Assembly (NCBI GenBank): GCA_017549085.1
Contig: JAFYVO010000407.1
Coordinates: forward strand, 1 to 6,675
Direction: 5' to 3'
Source of the DNA: Thermoguttaceae bacterium
Lineage (GTDB): Bacteria; Planctomycetota; Planctomycetia; Pirellulales; Thermoguttaceae
Length of the DNA: 6,675 nucleotides
The notes below the pieces were generated by a model. That model did not search any database. It was not told where the DNA came from and saw only the letters and a list, made by a program, of their open reading frames with translations. Shown here one piece after another: positions 1-5,981 of this stretch (position 1 is the first letter of the stretch; each line of letters opens with the position of its first letter). The translations under genes were made by a program, and so were the position numbers.

Positions 1-896
1 CGAAAGCGAACGGTCTCGGTCTCGACTTCAACCCGACTTTCTTCTCGCACGAAAAAGCCGCCGACGGTTTGACGCTGTCGCACCCGGACAAAGGTATCCG
101 CGATTTCTGGATCGAACACGACAAACGCTGCCGCGCGATCGCTTCCGCGATGGGCGCCGCGCAAGGGAACCCGTGCGTCGTCAACCACTGGACGCCGGAC
201 GGTATGAAAGACTTCCCGGCCGACCGCCTCGCGCCGCGCCGCCGTTTGGCCGAATCTTACGACGAAATTTTCTCGGTCGTCCAACCGCGCGAAACGATTC
301 GCGACGGCGTCGAAAGTAAACTTTTCGGGATCGGCGCCGAAAGCTACACCGTCGGAAGCCACGAGTTCTGCATGGGTTACGCGATGAAGAATAATCTTCT
401 CGTTACGCTCGACGCGGGCCACTTCCACCCGACCGAAACGATTTCCGACAAACTTTCGTCCTTGTCGCTCTTCGTCGACGAACTCCTCCTGCACGTCAGC
501 CGCGGCGTCCGTTGGGACAGCGACCACGTCGTCGTTTGGAACGACGAAATGAAGGCGATCGCCGAAGAACTCGTTCGTTGCGACTTGCTTAGCAAGACTT
601 ACGTCGCGCTCGACTACTTCGACGCGACGATCAACCGCGTCGCCGCTTGGACGATCGGGACGCGCGCCGCGCTGAAAGCGTTGTTGGCGGCGTTCCTCGA
701 ACCGATCGCGACGCTGAAACAAGCGGAACTCGACGGCGCTTACACGAAGCGTCTCGCGTTGATGGAAGAAGCGCGTTCGCTTCCGTTCTCCGCCGTTTGG
801 GATTACTACTGCGAAAAGAACGGCGTTCCGGTCGGCGAAAAATGGTTGGCCGAAGTCGACGCGTACGAAGCCGCCGTTCAAAGCAAGCGCGTTTAA
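1..896 (+). CDS. rhaA: L-rhamnose isomerase, C-terminal part (5' end outside window)
   Basis: The enzyme converts L-rhamnose to L-rhamnulose, the first step of cytoplasmic rhamnose breakdown. The frame is open from the window edge (first full codon at 3). The 297 visible residues align by eye with the last 70% or so of E. coli RhaA; roughly 120-130 N-terminal residues are missing. The metal-site residues of the family are all present: Glu in [13 protein letters not shown] (codon 312), Asp and His in LDAGHFHP (411 and 420), His in LLLHVSR (492), two Asp in RWDSDH (516 and 522) and Asp in LDYFD (612). Nothing suggests inactivation. The TTG at 69 is an internal Leu codon, not a start. The gene ends just before a hairpin terminator and converges on hemD. 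No other rhamnose gene is visible, so any operon partners must lie to the left. Confidence 0.96.
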   Translation, partial: KANGLGLDFNPTFFSHEKAADGLTLSHPDKGIRDFWIEHDKRCRAIASAMGAAQGNPCVVNHWTPDGMKDFPADRLAPRRRLAESYDEIFSVVQPRETIRDGVESKLFGIGAESYTVGSHEFCMGYAMKNNLLVTLDAGHFHPTETISDKLSSLSLFVDELLLHVSRGVRWDSDHVVVWNDEMKAIAEELVRCDLLSKTYVALDYFDATINRVAAWTIGTRAALKALLAAFLEPIATLKQAELDGAYTKRLALMEEARSLPFSAVWDYYCEKNGVPVGEKWLAEVDAYEAAVQSKRV

Positions 897-942
897 GCGT
901 TTTGTTGAAATGAGTTAAGCGCGTTCGAACGGAGCGCGCCGC

Positions 943-977
943 AAGCGACGTCGAGGGGTTCTCTGCGTCGCTTTTTT
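943..977 (+). terminator. Rho-independent terminator after rhaA
   Basis: An 8-bp perfect stem (AAGCGACG at 943-950 with CGTCGCTT at 966-973) encloses a loop that can add a GAG/CTC pairing. It runs straight into six Ts (972-977). It lies 47 bases after the rhaA stop and is oriented for plus-strand transcripts. Read on the minus strand the hairpin has no T-run, so it is not an obvious terminator for hemD. Confidence 0.75.
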
Positions 978-1000
978 ATTGGGGAATTGGGGCGGAGAAG

Positions 1001-1792
1001 TTATTGTTCGGGATTTTGTCGGGCCGCGCCGACGACCGCGTCGACGAGGCTCGCCAACGTCGCCTCTTGCGCGACCGCCGCCGGTTCGACGCCGACGGAG
1101 CGGAGCGCGTCCGCCGTCAACGGACTGAGCGCGACCCAACGCGTTTGCGGGAACGCGTCGCCGAAGAGACGCGCCAACGCTTTGGCGGTCGCGGAGCTGG
1201 CGACCGTTCCGAAGTCGATTCGGTTCGAGCGGAGCGCGTCGAGGACGTCGGCGTCCGGCGTTTCGACGTCGACGGAGCGGTAAGCGACGACTTCGCGAAC
1301 GGTCGCGCCGAGCTTGGTCGCTTCTTTCGATAAAACGTCGCGGCCGCGGCTGGCGCGAACGGAGAGAAGGCGTTTTCCGGCGAGCGACTTTTCCGCGTCG
1401 AGGAGCGCGGCGACGAGTCCTTCCGCGTTGTATTCGTCCGGGATTAAATCGACGGAAACGCCGAAATCGCGGAGCGCGGCGGCGGTGCCGGGCCCGACGG
1501 CGGCGACCGAAATTTGCGCGTCGGCAAAGAGACGAGCGCGGCGTTCGGCGGCGACCCGTTCGAGGAAAAAGCGGACGCCGTTCGAGCTGGAAAAAAGAAT
1601 CCAATCGAAATCGCGTCGCTCGACCTTTTGAATCGCGTCGTCGACGTCGGCCCAACTTTCCGGCGGCAAAATCGCGATCGACGGTTGAACGAGAACGTCG
1701 GCGCCGCGTTCTTCGAGGAGCGCGCGCAGTTCGTCCGCTTGTTCGCGCGGACGGGTAACGAGGACGGTTTGACCGGAAAGTTCGAGCGGCAT
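1001..1792 (-). CDS. hemD: Uroporphyrinogen-III synthase
   Basis: HemD closes linear hydroxymethylbilane with inversion of ring D to give uroporphyrinogen III, the branch point to heme, siroheme and cobalamin; it is cytoplasmic. The 263-residue product has the normal family length. Hallmarks in order: VLVTRPREQA (10-19) at the N-terminus, ILFSSSNGV (65-73), AVGPGTAAAL (98-107), VVAYRS (168-173), VASSATAKAL (197-206) and the C-terminal AQEATLASLVDA. I chose the ATG at 1792 because homology begins there. An upstream in-frame start at 1888 would add 32 residues with no HemD character and would place the likely promoter inside the coding region. The Shine-Dalgarno is weak (a GAAAG-like stretch). 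The gene converges with rhaA and diverges from the small membrane protein, so it is probably transcribed alone. Confidence 0.92.
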   Translation of the reverse strand: MPLELSGQTVLVTRPREQADELRALLEERGADVLVQPSIAILPPESWADVDDAIQKVERRDFDWILFSSSNGVRFFLERVAAERRARLFADAQISVAAVGPGTAAALRDFGVSVDLIPDEYNAEGLVAALLDAEKSLAGKRLLSVRASRGRDVLSKEATKLGATVREVVAYRSVDVETPDADVLDALRSNRIDFGTVASSATAKALARLFGDAFPQTRWVALSPLTADALRSVGVEPAAVAQEATLASLVDAVVGAARQNPEQ

Positions 1793-1843
1793 CGCGGGCT
1801 TTCGTTGAAAAACGACGGTGAAACGGGGATCGAGAACGCTCTT

Positions 1844-1871
1844 ATTGTACGCGCCGAAAGCGTTTCGGCAA
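1844..1871 (-). promoter_or_regulatory. Candidate sigma-70-type promoter of hemD
   Basis: On the minus strand, TTGCCG (1866-1871; 4 of 6 matches to TTGACA) is followed after 16 bases by TACAAT (1844-1849; 5 of 6 matches to TATAAT). A start near 1837 would give a leader of about 45 bases before the hemD ATG at 1792. The position fits and argues for the shorter hemD start. Planctomycete promoter consensus is poorly defined, so this remains a pattern match. Confidence 0.45.
1853..1869. promoter_or_regulatory. 17-bp palindrome inside the hemD promoter spacer (possible operator)
   Basis: GCCGAAA (1853-1859) and TTTCGGC (1863-1869) form a perfect 7-bp inverted repeat around a 3-bp centre. It fills the spacer between the proposed -35 and -10 boxes and overlaps the -35. 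A dimeric repressor bound here would block RNA polymerase. The regulator is unknown and binding is inferred from geometry only. Confidence 0.35.
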
Positions 1872-2066
1872 GGGCGGCGTCGGGGCAAGAACCCGGAAAA
1901 AGACGCGCGGAACCGAAGGGGCGGCGTTTTTTCCCGACGAGTAAAAAAGGGCGCGCAATTTTGAACGGAATCGCGCCGCGTTGGTTGGGCGAACGATATT
2001 AAAAGCGGAGCGCGGCGTCGGTCGCGTCGTTTGGAGAATTCGCTTTGTCAACGAACGGGGGCGGCA

Positions 2067-2255
2067 ATGATTCGTTCTTTTATCGTCGCGTCGGGCGTCG
2101 CCGCGATCGCGTTTGGCGTTCAATGTTTCTTTTTTCAAGCGCTTGTCGTTGAGACCGACGCGCAAAAAACGATCGCGATCGCCGATTTTTTGCCTTATTC
2201 GATGATCTGCACCGGTTTGGTCGTTTATCTTTATGGGACGCAGCTTCGGAAGTAG
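2067..2255 (+). CDS. Small two-helix membrane protein, function unknown
   Basis: The 62-residue product has two hydrophobic segments, about residues 5-23 and 42-57. They are separated by a short polar stretch (ETDAQKT) and followed by a basic C-terminus (QLRK), consistent with an inner-membrane hairpin. The ATG at 2067 is preceded by a G-rich stretch (GGGGGCGG, 2057-2064), a weak ribosome site. A longer version from TTG at 2031 would add 12 polar residues and is less likely. Codon use resembles the neighbours, with many T-ending codons as expected for hydrophobic residues. It diverges from hemD and precedes the lipoprotein gene on the same strand by 219 bases. I do not recognise a family. The membrane prediction is firmer than the claim that the gene is expressed. 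Confidence 0.65.
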   Translation: MIRSFIVASGVAAIAFGVQCFFFQALVVETDAQKTIAIADFLPYSMICTGLVVYLYGTQLRK

Positions 2256-2282
2256 GTTTTGAGCGGGCGTTTTTTCGTTTGT

Positions 2283-2325
2283 CGCGTCGGCGTGAAATTT
2301 GCTCTTGACGCGCGGCGTTTTTTTT
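2283..2325 (+). terminator. Weak possible terminator after the small membrane protein gene
   Basis: CGCGTC (2283-2288) can pair with GACGCG (2307-2312) around an 18-base loop. Eight Ts follow at 2318-2325. The stem is short, the loop long, and five bases separate stem and T-run, so this is a poor match to a classical intrinsic terminator. Confidence 0.25.
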
Positions 2326-2411
2326 GTCAAACTTAACTCGTTTTCCGGGTTTTAACGATCGCGTTATCGCCGGAACGGCGCCGAACGGCGTCGTCAAGGA
2401 AGAAAAGCGAG

Positions 2412-2452
2412 CCGACGGGAGCGCGTCGACAGGGCGCCGCTCCGTCCGTCGG
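2412..2452 (+). promoter_or_regulatory. Bulged stem-loop in the leader of the lipoprotein gene
   Basis: CCGACGG (2412-2418) pairs with CCGTCGG (2446-2452), and the adjoining GAGCG (2419-2423) pairs with CGCTC (2438-2442) across a 3-base bulge. This gives 12 pairs, followed by TTTT (2453-2456) and then the AAGGAG ribosome site at 2461. The placement would suit an mRNA-stabilising hairpin or a weak attenuator. It matches no riboswitch I know. Confidence 0.4.
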
Positions 2453-2474
2453 TTTTGGAAAAGGAGTTTTTGAG

Positions 2475-3065
2475 ATGTCGAAACGAACGGTTTTGTTGGG
2501 CGCCGCGCTCGGCTTTTGTTTTGCGATGACCGGTTGCGGCGGCGCGACCGACGGCGACGTCGCGCCGAGTTCGAGCGTTCCGGCGGCGACCGAGTCCGGC
2601 GCGAGCGGCGGCGATAAGGAAGCGGCGCCGTTGAACGTCGAGGACGCGGAAAGTCCCGAGGGCGTCGTCGACGCGTTCTTTCGTTCCTTTTTTAAGGGGG
2701 ACGACGACGGCGCGTTCGCGTTGTTGACTTCGAAAGCGCAAGAGGCGACCCGCGAACAATTTTCCGCGCAGGCGAGCGATACGATCAAGTGGAAGGCGAC
2801 GAAGAAGGTCGCGCTCGACGACGGTCGCGTTTGCGTTTACGTCGACGTCGAGGATTACACCGAGACCGGCGAAATCCAAGTCGAGGAGCTGACGTTTGTT
2901 CTTTCGGACGCGGACGGCGCTTGGCGCGTCGCGGGATTTAGCGTCGACGAACTTGCGATCAACTTTGAGGAACGCCAAATCAACGCCGTCGCGCAGGGCG
3001 AAGACGCGTTTTCGACCGACGAAGCGGTGAAGGTGGGGCAAACGAGCGAAAGCGTCGTTCGCTGA
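2475..3065 (+). CDS. Putative lipoprotein with possible NTF2-like C-terminal domain
   Basis: The 196-residue product begins with a lipoprotein signal: SKR, a hydrophobic core (residues 5-17) and a lipobox M-T-G-C with Cys21 as the predicted lipidated residue. Residues 22-58 are a flexible Ser/Ala/Gly/Asp/Glu linker. Residues 60-160 look like a small globular domain. It starts with SPEGVVDAFFRSFFKGDDDGAFALL, split here as SPEGVVDAFFRS (60-71) and FFKGDDDGAFALL (72-84), and has a later GAWRVAGFSVDE strand. This layout recalls NTF2-like/DUF4878-type lipoproteins; the family assignment is inference. The start is secure: ATG at 2475 lies 8 bases after AAGGAG (2461-2466). The protein is acidic and probably anchored in a cell membrane, with the domain outside the cytoplasm. 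It is likely a single-gene unit with its own structured leader. Confidence 0.85.
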   Translation: MSKRTVLLGAALGFCFAMTGCGGATDGDVAPSSSVPAATESGASGGDKEAAPLNVEDAESPEGVVDAFFRSFFKGDDDGAFALLTSKAQEATREQFSAQASDTIKWKATKKVALDDGRVCVYVDVEDYTETGEIQVEELTFVLSDADGAWRVAGFSVDELAINFEERQINAVAQGEDAFSTDEAVKVGQTSESVVR

Positions 3066-3249
3066 GTCGCGACGTTTGAGCGTTTCCGCGAAGAGACGTT
3101 CCGCGGCAAACGGCGGATTAGGGGCGACCTTTGCGCCGTCGGTTTGGGGAAGTTTCGCGGAAACGGAGTCGGAAGAAATGGGGCGTCGCCTTAACTTGCG
3201 ACCGTATGGAGGCGTTTTCGGGATTTTCGCGATCCCGGCGCTTCGCGGA
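3066..3249. other. Intergenic stretch between the lipoprotein gene and the repeat array
   Basis: I see no convincing gene here. A plus-strand frame (from TTG 3076, or ATG 3178 behind GGAAG) stays open into the array and ends at 3339. It has no recognisable content, and its last 30 or so codons are only the tandem repeat read in one frame. Confidence 0.5.
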
Positions 3250-3251
3250 CG
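3236..3251 (+). repeat. 16-bp direct repeat, left flank of the tandem array
   Basis: CGGCGCTTCGCGGACG at 3236-3251 is identical to 3578-3593, where it directly follows the last array unit. The left copy overlaps the first unit by two bases. Confidence 0.8.
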
Positions 3252-3577
3252 TTTTTTCGCGTTGTTCGCGGTCGAACGTTTGAAATTTTTTAGTTCGCGT
3301 TTTTTCGCGTTGTTCGCGGTCGAACGTTTGAATTTTTAGTTCGCGTTTTTTCGCGTTGTTCGCGGTCGAACGTTTGAAATTTTTTAGTTCGCGTTTTTTC
3401 GCGTTGTTCGCGGTTGAACGTTTGAATTTTTAGTTCGCGTTTTTTCGCGTTGTTCGCGGTTGAACGTTTGAAATTTTTTAGTTCGCGTTTTTTCGCGTTG
3501 TTCGCGGTTGAACGTTTGAATTTTTAGTTCGCGTTTTTTCGCGTTGTTCGCGGTCGAACGTTTGAATTTTGAGTTCG
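3250..3577 (+). repeat. Seven-copy tandem array with alternating 48/46-bp units
   Basis: The units start at 3250, 3298, 3344, 3392, 3438, 3486 and 3532, with lengths 48, 46, 48, 46, 48, 46 and 46. Each contains CGTTTTTTCGCG, TTGTTCGCGG, TCGAACGTTTG or TTGAACGTTTG, then an A/T run, then AGTTCG. The length difference is only in the A/T run: AAATTTTTT in long units, AATTTTT in short ones. Alternation makes a 94-bp higher-order repeat. Units 1, 2, 3 and 7 read GGTCGAAC and units 4-6 read GGTTGAAC; unit 7 also has TTTTGAG in place of TTTTTAG. Neither 46 nor 94 is a multiple of three and stops occur, so the array is not coding. Each unit can form GTTCG/CGAAC hairpins. It lies downstream of the lipoprotein gene. 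Function is unknown. Confidence 0.95.
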
Positions 3578-3593
3578 CGGCGCTTCGCGGACG
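3578..3593 (+). repeat. 16-bp direct repeat, right flank of the tandem array
   Basis: This is the second copy of CGGCGCTTCGCGGACG, directly abutting the end of unit 7. With the left copy it frames the array, as if the array expanded between, or was inserted with, a duplicated sequence. Confidence 0.8.
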
Positions 3594-3644
3594 GAGCGCG
3601 GACGCAAGATTGAAAATATTTCCGGGATTTTAAAAATTTCGGGG

Positions 3645-3687
3645 AATAAAAAACGCCGAAGAGCGAACCTCTTCGGCGTTTTTTATT
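3645..3687. terminator. Strong bidirectional Rho-independent terminator
   Basis: A perfect 19-bp stem (3645-3663 with 3669-3687) has a 5-base CGAAC loop. The GC core is CGCCGAAGAG/CTCTTCGGCG (3654-3663 with 3669-3678), flanked by six As on the left (3648-3653) and six Ts on the right (3679-3684), so either strand's transcript ends in a hairpin plus U-run. It lies between two convergent genes, the lipoprotein (plus) and the DUF1598-like gene (minus), and can end both. Confidence 0.92.
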
Positions 3688-3929
3688 GTTGCGACGGCGT
3701 TCGTCGCGAGTCGGAAGCCGACGAGCGCGGCGTTCGCGTAACCGTCGACAAAACAATAAGGGCGCGAGAAAACCCGCCGGTCGCTTTGTCGGCGTAAAGA
3801 CGTAAAAAGGGGAAACGTTCGACGGCGCGGCTAAACGGCGCGTTTAAACGTTAAAGTAAAGCGCGGAAACGAAGCGCGCCGAAACGACGCGCTTGCGTCC
3901 GAGAACGAAGTCGAACTAACGGCGTTCGA
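3688..3929. other. Intergenic stretch downstream of the DUF1598-like gene
   Basis: No gene is supported. The only structure I find is a hairpin, AAGCGCG (3872-3878) with CGCGCTT (3888-3894) around a 9-base loop. On the minus strand it would lie in the 3' untranslated region of the DUF1598-like mRNA, before the terminator at 3645-3687. It has no T-run. Confidence 0.4.
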
Positions 3930-5393
3930 TCAGTCCCACCACCATTGGCCTTCCGGAATCGACGAGGCGACCGCGTCGCGCTTGGCTTCGACTTCGCCTT
4001 TTTCGTCGTATTTCAGGTTTTCTTCGTCGAGCGCGGTCGCCGGGCGAACGACGACGCCGCCGCCGGTCGGGTACGAGACGAGGGTTGCGCTGCGGCGAAC
4101 GGCGTTCGTCGCGGTTTGCGCGAATTGAATCGCGTTCAAGCGTTCGGTTTGGAATTGCGCTTCGTCGCCGAGGAACGACATTTCCCAACCGGTTTTCGCG
4201 TACGCGCCTTCTTTTTGGAGGTACGCCGCGACGATCGACATATCGATCATATTGCGGAGGTTCGCGTAAACCGGAACGGCGTCGGCGATGCGGTCGAACT
4301 TCGCGGTGAAGCTCTTCGCGTAGGCTTTCGTGGCCGGGTTGCCGCCGTTTTTGTTCGCGCTGCGATTACCGTTTTCGTCGACCAATTCGTTTTCGCCGAC
4401 GAGGTTGACGCCGTTGCCGACGAGTTGCATCGCGGTCCCGTCTTCGGTCATGACGACGCAATCGTAATCCGGTTGGAAGTACCAGCGAACGAGAGCGTTG
4501 CTAGCGCGACCGCGCGGGTTCGAGCGTTCGGCGTAGGTCGTCAGTTTGACCGGCGCTTCTTCGAGGCCGATCCCGATCAGCTTCATACGATAGTCGGCGG
4601 CGACGAGGGTCGCGGCGAAGTTCGTTTTCGGCGAAACGCCCCAAACTTGGACGTTTTGGAGGCCGAGCGCGTTCGCCATACCGAGCGCGTAATCGACGAT
4701 TTGGCCGTCGTCCGAGAGGTTCGGGTGCGGCGTGTTCTTCAGATACGCTTGCATATTGCGGAGACCTTCGGCGGTCGGGTCGATCGAGCAACCGACGAGT
4801 TTGTTCCCTTTGCCTTCGGCCGGGAACGCGCGGAGGGCGACGACGAGGTCTTCGAGTTTCAGCGTCGGGCGACCGCTCTTAACGCCGACGGTCGCGCCTT
4901 CGGCTCCGATCGTCCAACCTTCGGCCGGGCCCGCGACGACGATTTCGCCCGATTCCGGATAAATGTAAACGTTTTCAATGCGGGTCAAACCGGCGAGGTT
5001 CGCCATATCCGCGGTAACGACGCCGTCGTTTTCTTGGATCGCTTTTTCGAGACGGGTCAACGAGACTTTGCGCTCTTTGCTGACGGCTTTCATTTCGCTC
5101 GGGACGCCGTAAAGCGCGGCGGAGCGCATCGCGGCGAGCGCGCCGTCGTCGAGGATAACGCGTTCGAGAACGCCGTCCGGACGAACGACGACGCCGGAGC
5201 CGTCGCCGCCGCTTCCGTTGTTGTTATCGTTATCGTTGTCGTTATTGTTATTGTTATTGTTGTCGTTGTCATCGTCGTCGTCGGCGAAGGCGACGGGAGC
5301 GTCGACGAAATAGGGAGTCGACGCGGGAACGGCGACGAAAACCGCCAACGCCAAAAGGGCGCTCCATCGAAGGAAGGAACTGATCCGACTCAT
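3930..5393 (-). CDS. Secreted DUF1598-like protein, function unknown
   Basis: The 487-residue product resembles DUF1598, a planctomycete family with no known function. A signal peptide spans about residues 1-37: basic start, hydrophobic core SALLALAVFVAVPA, likely cut after AFA. An Asp/Asn-only tract (38-59) and a Gly/Ser linker follow. Conserved-looking blocks are ENVYIYPESGEIVVAGPAEG (140-159), GCSIDPTAEGLRNMQ (201-215), WGVSPKTNFAATLVAADYRM (251-270), VRWYFQPDYD (302-311) and VPVYANLRNMIDMSIVAAYL (373-392). The C-terminus is charged and ends in WWWD. The ATG at 5393 has AGGAG about seven bases upstream, so the start is secure. The protein is presumably exported. It is probably monocistronic, with a long leader on one side and a strong terminator on the other. 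Family placement rests on remembered motifs. Confidence 0.88.
   Translation of the reverse strand: MSRISSFLRWSALLALAVFVAVPASTPYFVDAPVAFADDDDDNDNNNNNNNDNDNDNNNGSGGDGSGVVVRPDGVLERVILDDGALAAMRSAALYGVPSEMKAVSKERKVSLTRLEKAIQENDGVVTADMANLAGLTRIENVYIYPESGEIVVAGPAEGWTIGAEGATVGVKSGRPTLKLEDLVVALRAFPAEGKGNKLVGCSIDPTAEGLRNMQAYLKNTPHPNLSDDGQIVDYALGMANALGLQNVQVWGVSPKTNFAATLVAADYRMKLIGIGLEEAPVKLTTYAERSNPRGRASNALVRWYFQPDYDCVVMTEDGTAMQLVGNGVNLVGENELVDENGNRSANKNGGNPATKAYAKSFTAKFDRIADAVPVYANLRNMIDMSIVAAYLQKEGAYAKTGWEMSFLGDEAQFQTERLNAIQFAQTATNAVRRSATLVSYPTGGGVVVRPATALDEENLKYDEKGEVEAKRDAVASSIPEGQWWWD
5217..5282 (-). repeat. Asp/Asn-coding microsatellite in the DUF1598-like gene
   Basis: Twenty-two consecutive codons are only GAC, GAT, AAC or AAT. 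On the plus strand this reads as runs of GTC, GTT, ATC and ATT with local hexamer repetition. It lies directly after the predicted signal-peptide cleavage site. Such tracts gain or lose whole codons by slippage without shifting frame, so length may vary between strains. Confidence 0.85.
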
Positions 5394-5761
5394 AAAAATC
5401 TCCTAAAAGTTCGATTAGGTTGGACGGTGGAAATCCGAACGGCGACCGTCGGGCGCTTGCGCGTCGCAAAGCGGAACCGGAACGTCGCGGCGTCGGGGCG
5501 GAGCGTCGCTTTCGTCTGCGTTCGAGCGAAACGACTCTTGGCGACGCAAACTTCGCCGCTATCTTCTCAATAATAATTTCGACGTCCTCTTTAAGCAAGC
5601 GATAACTTCGCAAAAACGCCTATTTTGTTGAAAATTTTTTTCTTTGACGGCTTGGCGCGCCGGTTTTAACGGTCGTCGCGGTTGCTGAAACCGGGTAAGC
5701 GGGGAAAAGTTTAAGGGAGACCGCGACGGCGCGGGGAGAGCGCGGCGGACGGAGGGAGATT
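5394..5761. other. Long upstream region of the DUF1598-like gene
   Basis: No convincing gene is seen in this stretch. Frames that cross it on either strand are Arg-rich and have no recognisable content. It contains the ribosome site of the DUF1598-like gene (AGGAG, read on the minus strand just above 5400), a weak promoter candidate at 5570-5598 and an AT-rich block near 5621-5646. Confidence 0.5.
5570..5598 (-). promoter_or_regulatory. Weak candidate promoter of the DUF1598-like gene
   Basis: On the minus strand TTGCTT (5593-5598; 3 of 6 matches to TTGACA) precedes TATTAT (5570-5575; 5 of 6 matches to TATAAT) by 17 bases. A start near 5563 would leave a leader of about 170 bases, unusually long for one gene. 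The -10 is good but the -35 is poor, and the surrounding A/T richness raises the chance of coincidence. Confidence 0.25.
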
Positions 5762-5884
5762 TTGCCTAAGTTGTCTATTTTTTTTATTCGAAAAAATAAA
5801 GATAAAAGCGACAAAAAAGGGCGTCGTTTCTTAGAAGTTTTTAAGTTAGGGGTGAAGTTATTGAAGCCGTTCGTCGAAAAATAA
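5762..5884 (+). CDS. Possible 40-residue basic peptide, TTG start
   Basis: The frame from TTG at 5762 to TAA at 5882-5884 encodes 40 residues: a hydrophobic start (PKLSIFFI), a very basic middle (RKNKDKSDKKGRR) and a segment that could form an amphipathic helix (FLEVFKLGVKLLKPFVEK). A strong Shine-Dalgarno-like GGAGGGAG (5751-5758) lies three bases before the TTG; its GGAGG core is six bases away. There is no ATG, and upstream the frame is open to TAA at 5696. Codon use is richer in A/T than in the neighbours (many AAA, TTT and TTA), so it could be a recent arrival or simply AT-rich non-coding DNA read as Lys/Phe. No homologue is recognised. A membrane-active or nucleic-acid-binding peptide is conceivable but unsupported. 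Confidence 0.28.
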   Translation: MPKLSIFFIRKNKDKSDKKGRRFLEVFKLGVKLLKPFVEK

Positions 5885-5981
5885 GATATGCGTTTTTTGC
5901 GCGTCGTCGTTCGAGGGCGTTCTTTTGACGTTGGTCGCGGCGAGAGAACGCGCAAAAACATTAATATAAATATTGTCAAAA

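Noticed and set aside
915..1655. Arg-rich minus-strand frame overlapping hemD
   Set aside because: It is a shifted-frame shadow of hemD with almost a third Arg and no domain.
2305..2331. Promoter with TTGACG (2305-2310) for the lipoprotein gene
   Set aside because: The -35 match is good, but no acceptable -10 lies 16-18 bases downstream (best is CAAACT).
3076..3339. Plus-strand ORF of 87 codons running into the tandem array
   Set aside because: The TTG start has no clear ribosome site, there is no recognisable content, and the end is the repeat read in one frame. The array as a whole cannot be coding because its unit lengths shift the frame.
3250..3577. CRISPR array
   Set aside because: The units abut with no unique spacers; the whole unit is repeated, and no cas gene is in view.
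3945..5573. Very long plus-strand ORF (542 codons) opposite the DUF1598-like gene
   Set aside because: It is the antisense shadow of a GC-biased gene: rich in Arg, Val and Asp, with no motif. The minus-strand gene has a signal peptide, a ribosome site and family motifs.
5925..5970. Promoter with TTGACG (5925-5930) and TATAAA (5965-5970) before the gene at 6000
   Set aside because: The boxes are 34 bases apart, about twice the workable spacing.
5620..5979. Minus-strand ORF of 119 codons in the divergent region
   Set aside because: It has no ribosome site or recognisable motif, and is composed of Arg/Lys/Ser/Pro as expected from random AT/GC blocks.
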